From positions 1-14,588 of the forward strand of contig CAYVQE010000148.1 in NCBI GenBank assembly GCA_964454005.1: a stretch of 14,588 nucleotides of DNA. Reading direction: 5' to 3'. Under the pieces are notes generated by a model. It worked only from the letters and a program-made list of their open reading frames with translations, searched no databases and was not told the DNA's origin. The translations under genes and the position numbers were made by a program. Source of the DNA: CAYVQE01 sp964454005. GTDB taxonomy: Bacteria; Myxococcota; B64-G9. Shown here one piece after another: positions 8,669-14,588 of this stretch (position 1 is the first letter of the stretch; each line of letters begins with the position of its first letter).

Positions 8669-9175
8669 CTACTTCTTGTTGCCGCTCTTCTGGCCCTTGG
8701 CCTGGCCCTTGTTCTGACCCTGGCCCTTGTTCTGACCCTGGCCCTTGTTCTGACCCTGGCCCTTGTTCTGACCCTTGGCCTTGGTCTGGCCCTTGCCCTT
8801 GTTGCTCCGCGGCTTGCCGTTGCCGCGGCCGAGCTTGCGCACGTCCGAGCGCAGCCGATCGATCTTGCGCTCGACCGACTTGAGGTCGCGCTGGGTGGCG
8901 ATGCCCACGGTGTGCAACGCCTTGTAGGCGTACTCGTCCGACAGGTTCTCGGCCCGCTGGCGCAGCTTTTCCACGTCCAGCTCCGGGGTGCGCGAACGCC
9001 AGCCGTTCAGGGTCTGCTCGACGGTCCTGAGCTGGTCGTTCTCGCGGACGCGGGTCCAGGTGCCGTCGACCCACTTGCGCGCCTCGCCCTCGAACAGGGT
9101 CAGCCGCCGCTGGGCCCGGCCGATGGTCTCCTTGACGAACTGCGGCATCTTCTCGGTGATCTGGGTCTTATCCAT
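8669..9175 (-). CDS. Phasin-like granule-associated protein with a basic repeat tail
   Basis: 168 residues, no signal peptide and no membrane segment. The first 120 residues are charged and helical. The segment KALHTVGIATQRDLKSVERK (about 85-104) and the following helix resemble the C-terminal heptad helix of phasin/PhaF-type polyhydroxyalkanoate granule proteins (pattern GxxTxxDVxxLxxRVxxL). The last 45 residues are a basic tail with four GQGQNK repeats, reminiscent of the basic, DNA-binding tail of PhaF. ATG 9175 has AGGAGG 5 bases upstream, and a good promoter lies at 9248-9276. No polyhydroxyalkanoate synthase is in the window, so the role rests on weak similarity. A general coiled-coil or nucleic-acid-binding protein is the alternative. 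Confidence 0.6.
   Translation of the reverse strand: MDKTQITEKMPQFVKETIGRAQRRLTLFEGEARKWVDGTWTRVRENDQLRTVEQTLNGWRSRTPELDVEKLRQRAENLSDEYAYKALHTVGIATQRDLKSVERKIDRLRSDVRKLGRGNGKPRSNKGKGQTKAKGQNKGQGQNKGQGQNKGQGQNKGQAKGQKSGNKK
8701..8772 (-). repeat. Four perfect 18-bp tandem repeats in the phasin-like gene
   Basis: CCTGGCCCTTGTTCTGAC is repeated exactly at 8701, 8719, 8737 and 8755. It encodes four hexapeptide units (GQGQNK in register) in the basic C-terminal tail. Identity at synonymous positions implies recent expansion. Unit gain or loss would change tail length and charge without a frameshift. Confidence 0.92.
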
Positions 9176-9247
9176 GACTCCCTCCTGCTCCTGGACCCCC
9201 CCCGGCTCGGCGCCTTGGATCGGGTCCCTGTTTCGAGTTCGCGGAAA

Positions 9248-9276
9248 AACCTAACGCAGTGCGTCAGCGCTGTCAA
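9248..9276 (-). promoter_or_regulatory. Predicted sigma70 promoter of the phasin-like gene, with an internal palindrome
   Basis: On the minus strand, a consensus TTGACA (9276-9271) is followed after exactly 17 bases by TAGGTT (9253-9248, 3 of 6). Transcription would start near 9241, giving a leader of about 65 bases. The spacer contains the dyad ACGCA-G-TGCGT (9254-9264), a candidate repressor site. The rest of the 222-bp divergent gap (9176-9397) includes an AT-rich spot at 9297-9307. A weak extended -10 for the plus-strand gene (TGCTAAATT, 9342-9350) lacks a good -35. Confidence 0.55.
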
Positions 9277-9397
9277 GCACAAATTGCGCGGCGCGTCAAA
9301 ATTTTTTCGCCATCCCGGGTCTAGCAATGGCCGCAGCGGCTTGCTAAATTGAGACTGGTATTGTCCTGTGGTTCTCCGCTGAGAGGAGGCCTGCCCC

Positions 9398-10411
9398 ATG
9401 CTGCACTCGATCGCCTTGTCCTTTGCCCTGGTCACCGGACTGCTGCTGGCGGGCCCGGTCGCGGCCGACCCGCTGGCCGGCCAGTACCGCGCCAACCAGC
9501 AGCTCGGTGCCTGCCAGGCCACCGAACGGCTGGCCGACTTTTTGGTCGAACGCCAGCGCCCCGGCCGCGACGGGGCGGGCTGGGCCTGGCGCATCGGCCA
9601 GGACGAGCTGGCGCCCAACATGGCCGGGCTGGTCTCGCTGGCCCTGCTCGACGCCTACGCCGCCACCGGCGAGCTGCGCCACCTGCGCGCCGCCCAGCGC
9701 TACGCCGACGGGCTGCTGCTGCGGCCGCGCCCCGGGCTGCCCTTCAAGCCCGATATCGAGGTCATGGTACGGCTCTACGGCGTGTTCGACGACCCCGCCT
9801 ACCGGCGAGCCGCCCAACAGCAGTTCGAGCGCATCCGGGCCCGCTCGCCGAGCGGGGCCGACGAGGTGGCCCGCATCGCCGCCGGCCGCAAGGGCCAACC
9901 GGCGCTGCTGGGCTACGACGCCGCCCAGGCCATCCGGGCCGCGCTGGCGGTCGGCGAGCGGCGCTACGCCTTCGGCCTGGCCGACGCGGTGCTCGAGCGC
10001 CGCGGCGACTGGTTCCGGCCCGAGCGCGATGCGCGCTTTACGCTGGTGTCGACCGCGGCGCTGATCAGCGCGCTGGAGTCGCTGGACGAGGCCCACTACC
10101 GTGCCCGCTTGGCGCCGCTGCGCGACTGGCTGGCCGCCGCCCAGGCCGACAGCGGCGCCTGGCACCACAACGAGACCCAGCCCACCGCCCACGCGGTACT
10201 GGCGCTGCTGTTCGCCCCGCGCCCCGACCACCGCGAGGCAGCCGGGCGCGGGCTCGGGTGGCTGCGCTCGACCCTGCTGCGCGACGGCGGGCTGGCGGCG
10301 TTCAACGACCACATGCCCGAGCCCTTCGTGGGCGAGGTGCTCAGCGGGGTCAACGCCGAGGCGTTGACGGCGCTGAGCGCGGCCTGCCGGCTGCAGCGCG
10401 GCAGCCAGTGA
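9398..10411 (+). CDS. Exported, predicted all-helical protein of unknown function
   Basis: 337 residues. The N-terminus (hydrophobic about 4-20, ending GPVAADP) is a classical signal peptide without a lipobox, so the mature protein is periplasmic or secreted. The rest is rich in Ala, Leu and Arg, with repeated helix pairs such as NMAGLVSLALLDAYAATGEL, RHLRAAQRYADGLL and TAHAVLALL. This is the pattern of alpha/alpha-toroid folds (terpenoid-cyclase-like or six-hairpin glycosidase-like). I cannot assign a family or active site. ATG 9398 has a strong AGGAGG at 9384-9389, 8 bases upstream. It probably forms an operon with the TonB-like gene 73 bases downstream, with a near-perfect palindrome between them. 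Confidence 0.8.
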   Translation: MLHSIALSFALVTGLLLAGPVAADPLAGQYRANQQLGACQATERLADFLVERQRPGRDGAGWAWRIGQDELAPNMAGLVSLALLDAYAATGELRHLRAAQRYADGLLLRPRPGLPFKPDIEVMVRLYGVFDDPAYRRAAQQQFERIRARSPSGADEVARIAAGRKGQPALLGYDAAQAIRAALAVGERRYAFGLADAVLERRGDWFRPERDARFTLVSTAALISALESLDEAHYRARLAPLRDWLAAAQADSGAWHHNETQPTAHAVLALLFAPRPDHREAAGRGLGWLRSTLLRDGGLAAFNDHMPEPFVGEVLSGVNAEALTALSAACRLQRGSQ

Positions 10412-10443
10412 GGGGCCGGAGCACCCCGGCACGGCGCTGAAAA

Positions 10444-10465
10444 CGAAGCTCCCCGGGGGGCTTCG
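10444..10465. other. Near-perfect 22-bp palindrome between the exported protein and the TonB-like gene
   Basis: CGAAGCTCCCC (10444-10454) meets GGGGGGCTTCG (10455-10465). All pairs are complementary except one T-G wobble, and there is no loop. In RNA it would form a short stem with four central bases unpaired. Lacking a T-run, it is not a standard terminator. It may be an operator or an mRNA-processing or stabilising stem in the 73-bp gap. Confidence 0.5.
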
Positions 10466-10484
10466 AGCGGAAGGGGGCCCGAGG

Positions 10485-11318
10485 TTGCATCCCGGTCGAC
10501 GACGACGCCGCGAGCTGGGCTCGCTGGGCCTGTCGCTGGCCATCCACACCGCGGCCCTGCTGGGCGCATCGGTGGCCTGGGTGGCCAGCCGGCCGCCGCC
10601 GGCGCCCGAGCCGCTGCGGGTGGCCCTGGTCGAGCTGCCGCCGCCGCCGGCGCCGGTCGAAGGCCGACCCGAGACCGGAATCCCACAACCAGCGGCCGCG
10701 CCCGAGCGACCGACCCCGGCCGCCGCGCAGCGCCGGCCGCAAGGCCGCGACCGGCGCGGTCCCACCGTCGAGGCCCGGGTGCGCATCCGCCAGCAGCGGC
10801 CCCCGGCCGCCGGCCGGCCGGCCCCGGCGCCGGCCCTGGTGGCCCGCTGGAAGCCGGCCGCCGAGCGGGCGGTCGACCCGGCCCGGACGCGCGACGCCCA
10901 GCCTCCGGCCGCGGCCGCACCCGCGCGGGCCGGCGATCCGCCACCCGCCGCGCTGCCCTTCCATCCCCACCACCACGCCAGCGGCGCCGACGCCGCGCCG
11001 CAGCGGGCCCCGGCCATCGAGCCGCCGGCCGAGCGCGGCGGCTCGCGCCGCGAGCGGATCGCCATCATCCAGGCGCGCATCGACCGGATCACCCCGCTGA
11101 TGCACTGCACCGACCGCGACCGCCAGTGCCGGCAGCGCTCCGGCCTGGCCCGCATCCGCTTCCTGCTCGACCGCCGCGGCTACCCCCGCGGCTACCAGGT
11201 GCTCGACTCGGCCGGCACGCCGTGTCTGGATCGCCAGATCGACACCGTGCTCCACATGGCCGAGCCCTACCCCTACGTGGCCGGCTGGATCCCGGTGCGG
11301 GTGCGCTTCGCGTTGTAG
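10485..11318 (+). CDS. TonB-like energy transducer with a TonB C-terminal domain
   Basis: 277 residues. A basic N-terminus precedes one membrane helix (about 12-34) containing LSLAIH, which keeps the Ser-x3-His spacing of TonB N-terminal helices that contact ExbB/ExbD. A long Pro/Ala/Arg-rich periplasmic region follows (about 36-200). The C-terminal segment (about 210-277) has the TonB pattern: ARIRFLLDRRGYPRGYQVLD, SAGTPCLDRQIDTVL and VRVRFAL. It has Cys residues at HCTDRDRQC and TPCLD that could form disulfides. TTG 10485 was chosen because AAGGGGG lies 7-8 bases upstream and a basic, membrane-anchored N-terminus follows. No ExbB, ExbD or outer-membrane receptor is in the window. Gliding- or secretion-linked TonB paralogues are typical of Myxococcota, but no such role is shown here. 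Confidence 0.8.
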   Translation: MHPGRRRRRELGSLGLSLAIHTAALLGASVAWVASRPPPAPEPLRVALVELPPPPAPVEGRPETGIPQPAAAPERPTPAAAQRRPQGRDRRGPTVEARVRIRQQRPPAAGRPAPAPALVARWKPAAERAVDPARTRDAQPPAAAAPARAGDPPPAALPFHPHHHASGADAAPQRAPAIEPPAERGGSRRERIAIIQARIDRITPLMHCTDRDRQCRQRSGLARIRFLLDRRGYPRGYQVLDSAGTPCLDRQIDTVLHMAEPYPYVAGWIPVRVRFAL

Positions 11319-11351
11319 GCCGGTGGGCGGCCTTGGCGACGTACCGGAGGA

Positions 11352-12632
11352 TCACCGCTTGCGTCGCTTCTCGCCCACCCGCTCGCACGCGTCGCGCTTG
11401 CCCATCTTGCAGGCCTTGGTGAACAGGCGGCGGGCCTTGGCCGGGCTGCGGGCGGTGCTGCGGCCTTGCTCGCGGAACAGCCCGGCGTTGAAGCAGCCGG
11501 TGGCCGAGCCCAGCTCGCAGGCCTTCAGGTAGTGGCCCAGCGCCTTGCGGTCGCTCTTGCCCGCCCCCCAGCCGCGCTCGACCGCGAAGCCCAACCCGTT
11601 GCAGCCGCCAGCGTTGCCGCCCTTGCAGGCCAGCTCGTAGTAGCGCCGCGCCCGCGGCAGGTTCTTCGCCACGCCCTCGCCATTCTCGTACAGGGCGGCC
11701 AGGTTGCGGCAGGCCAGCCAGAACTCGCCGTCGCAGGCCTGCTGGTAGTACAGCGCCGCCCGGGTGGGATCCTTCTCCCGGCCCCAGCCGTGGCGCCAGG
11801 CCACCCCGACGCCGTTGCAGCCCGCCATCTCATCCAGCTCGCAGGCCTTGTGGTACAGCTCGGCCGCCCGCGCCTCGTTCTCCGCCACCCCGCGGCCGCG
11901 CTCGTACATGAAGGCCAGATTGGAGCAGCCGCGGCCGTAGCCGCCGTCGCAGGCCCGGCGGTAGTAGGCCACCGCCTGGTCCCAGTTGGTCGGCCGGCCG
12001 CGGCCGTTCTCGTAGGCGAAGCCGATGCCGTTGCAGCCGCCCATGTCGCCGCCGGTGCAAGCGCTCTCGAACAGATCGGCCGCCCGCTCCGGGTCCTCGG
12101 CCACGCCGCGGCCGCTGTCGAGCGCCACCGCCAGGTTCTTGCACCCCATGGCGTAGCCCAGCTTGCAGGCGCGCTCGTAGTAGCGGGCCGCCTCGGCCGG
12201 CTTGCGCTCAGTGCCGATGCCACGCTCGGTCAAATAGCCCATGTCCGAGCAGGCCGGCCCGTGGCCGCCCTGGCAGGCCTTGGCATACCAGCGCACCGCC
12301 AGCCGGTTGCTCTGCTTGCCGCCCTCGCCCAGTCGGAAGGCGCGCCCCAGCTCGTAGCAGGCCCCGGGCACGCCCTTGGCGCAGCGCCGCCGGCAGACCT
12401 CGCGGTCGCCGGGCGGACAGCCGGGCTCGGGCGCGGCCGCCGGGGCGCCGGCGTCCAGTTGGCGCGCCGGCCCGTCGCCCGCCGCATCCGGCGCCGCCAC
12501 CGCCGCCCCGCCCTCGATCTCCAGCAGCGGGCTCTTGGCCCGCTCGGGCCGCGCCTCGTCCGCCGCCGCCGGCAGCAACCCCAGCAACCCCACCAACCCC
12601 AAGCCCATCGCTCCGATTCGCGCCCCGACCAT
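11352..12632 (-). CDS. Secreted Sel1-like / Hcp-like cysteine-paired repeat protein
   Basis: About 426 residues. It has an N-terminal signal (GLGLVGLLGLLPAAADEA) and a spacer of about 50 residues rich in Ala, Asp and Pro. About nine to ten Sel1-type repeats of 36 residues follow. Each has a C-x6/7-C pair (for example CKLGYAMGCKNLA and CDGGYGRGCSNLA) and a YYxxAC end, as in Helicobacter cysteine-rich Hcp proteins, where the pair forms a disulfide. Repeats alternate between a NLA/RGVAE type and a NGxG/WG type, so the unit of duplication is a pair. ATG 12632 has AGGAGG 4 bases upstream; a longer in-frame reading from 12770 overlaps the activator gene and lacks a signal at its start. It is the last gene of the minus-strand cluster and converges on the TonB-like gene (33-bp gap). 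Its partner is unknown. Confidence 0.92.
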   Translation of the reverse strand: MVGARIGAMGLGLVGLLGLLPAAADEARPERAKSPLLEIEGGAAVAAPDAAGDGPARQLDAGAPAAAPEPGCPPGDREVCRRRCAKGVPGACYELGRAFRLGEGGKQSNRLAVRWYAKACQGGHGPACSDMGYLTERGIGTERKPAEAARYYERACKLGYAMGCKNLAVALDSGRGVAEDPERAADLFESACTGGDMGGCNGIGFAYENGRGRPTNWDQAVAYYRRACDGGYGRGCSNLAFMYERGRGVAENEARAAELYHKACELDEMAGCNGVGVAWRHGWGREKDPTRAALYYQQACDGEFWLACRNLAALYENGEGVAKNLPRARRYYELACKGGNAGGCNGLGFAVERGWGAGKSDRKALGHYLKACELGSATGCFNAGLFREQGRSTARSPAKARRLFTKACKMGKRDACERVGEKRRKR

Positions 12633-12724
12633 GCTCCCTCCTCGCAATCCCTCCAGGCTTTCCAGGCCATCGCTCCCCGCATCCCCCACCCGCGGTCCCA
12701 CGCCGGTGGACGGATCGGACCGGC

Positions 12725-14137
<1,413 letters not shown>

Positions 14138-14174
14138 GCTCGTTCGTCCTCCAGCCGCGCACGCCCCCCCTGCT

Positions 14175-14588
14175 CTACTGGTGCAGCAGCTTGACCTTGC
14201 GGCCGCGGCGCAGGCAGATCTTCCAGCGGCGAACCAAGTGGTTGGCCCCATCGCGCAGCTCGATGCGGTGGCGGCCGGCGCGCAGCCGGTGATTGATCAG
14301 CGGCGTGGTGCGCACCTTGCGGCCATCGATGTAGACGAAGGCCCAGCCGCCGGACACCCCCACGTCGACCCGCCCGTAACCGCGGCTGGGACAACGCGAA
14401 CGCCGCCGGCGGCGTTGGCTGCTGCGGCGGCGGCGCGGCTTGCGCGGCTCGGTCTTTTCAGCCGGTTCGGCCACGGCCGAGCCGTCCGGCTCGGCCTCGT
14501 CCTCGGCCGCGGCCTCATCGCCGCCGGCCGCCAGCACCGGGCCCGGATCGCCGCCTCCGGCCGCGCCGGCATCGACCGCAGCAGCCAC
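14175..14588 (-). CDS. C-terminal part of a PEGA-domain protein, cut by the window edge
   Basis: 137 residues are visible. The N-terminus lies beyond 14588, and the first readable codon (GTG) need not be a start. Residues about 1-50 are Ala/Glu/Asp-rich, followed by a strongly basic run (about 50-65). The C-terminal 70 residues form a PEGA domain: GRVDVGVSGGWAFVYIDGRK, RTTPLINHRLRAGRHRIELR and WKICLRRGRK. Two cysteines (in RCPSRG and WKICLR) could pair. By analogy with the kinase at 173-2890, this may be the extracytoplasmic end of another kinase or membrane sensor, but no kinase or membrane segment is visible. It is the upstream gene of the FHA activator, 37 bases away, so the two are probably co-transcribed. 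Confidence 0.75.
   Translation of the reverse strand: MAAAVDAGAAGGGDPGPVLAAGGDEAAAEDEAEPDGSAVAEPAEKTEPRKPRRRRSSQRRRRRSRCPSRGYGRVDVGVSGGWAFVYIDGRKVRTTPLINHRLRAGRHRIELRDGANHLVRRWKICLRRGRKVKLLHQ

Noticed and set aside
9297..9307. AAAATTTTTT as a terminator
   Set aside because: It is preceded only by a weak GC-rich dyad and lies in a divergent promoter gap where no transcript needs to end.

Overview
The window is about 14.6 kb of very GC-rich, densely coding DNA, probably from a Myxococcota / deltaproteobacterial-type genome (or a metagenome bin related to one). That placement is an inference from gene content. The window holds a Ser/Thr kinase with periplasmic PEGA domains, an FHA-sigma54 activator, lipoproteins full of four-cysteine repeats, a cysteine-paired Sel1 protein, a phasin-like protein, and Lgt enzymes with the GRIGC-type motif. 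No rRNA, tRNA, CRISPR array or transposase gene was seen.

Layout. Positions 1-126 hold two tandem copies of a 63-bp repeat. From 173 to 5519 three minus-strand genes form one probable operon, read right to left: a cysteine-rich lipoprotein (4707-5519), a larger cysteine-rich lipoprotein (2959-4707, overlapping the first by one base in TGATG) and a transmembrane Ser/Thr kinase with two PEGA domains (173-2890). The stretch 5520-6145 has no convincing gene. It contains a promoter for each flanking operon, a short palindromic repeat, a 35-bp tandem pair, an inverted copy of the 63-bp repeat, and three hairpins.

Positions 6146-8665 hold a plus-strand lipoprotein-maturation operon: lspA, then two dissimilar lgt paralogues. 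It converges on a minus-strand phasin-like gene (8669-9175). After a 222-bp divergent promoter region come two plus-strand genes: an exported, probably helical protein of unknown function (9398-10411) and a TonB-like protein (10485-11318). The right end is a minus-strand set, read right to left: a PEGA-domain protein cut by the window edge (14175-14588), an FHA-sigma54 activator (12725-14137) and a secreted Sel1/Hcp-like repeat protein (11352-12632).

How the parts may fit together (inference): the lipoprotein operon and the lipid-modification/signal-peptidase operon run divergently from one intergenic region, so substrates and processing enzymes are neighbours. The kinase and the FHA-sigma54 protein could form a phospho-Thr signalling pair. 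Short Thr-x-Ile/Leu-Phe-like motifs in the kinase linker and at the N-terminus of the FHA protein are candidate phosphoacceptor sites. Both clusters include PEGA domains and secreted cysteine-rich repeat proteins, which suggests envelope sensing. The most unusual DNA features are the 63-bp repeats that bracket the kinase/lipoprotein block in opposite orientations, and a dispersed palindrome present three times with matched changes in its two arms. One palindrome copy supplies the C-terminus of the first Lgt.
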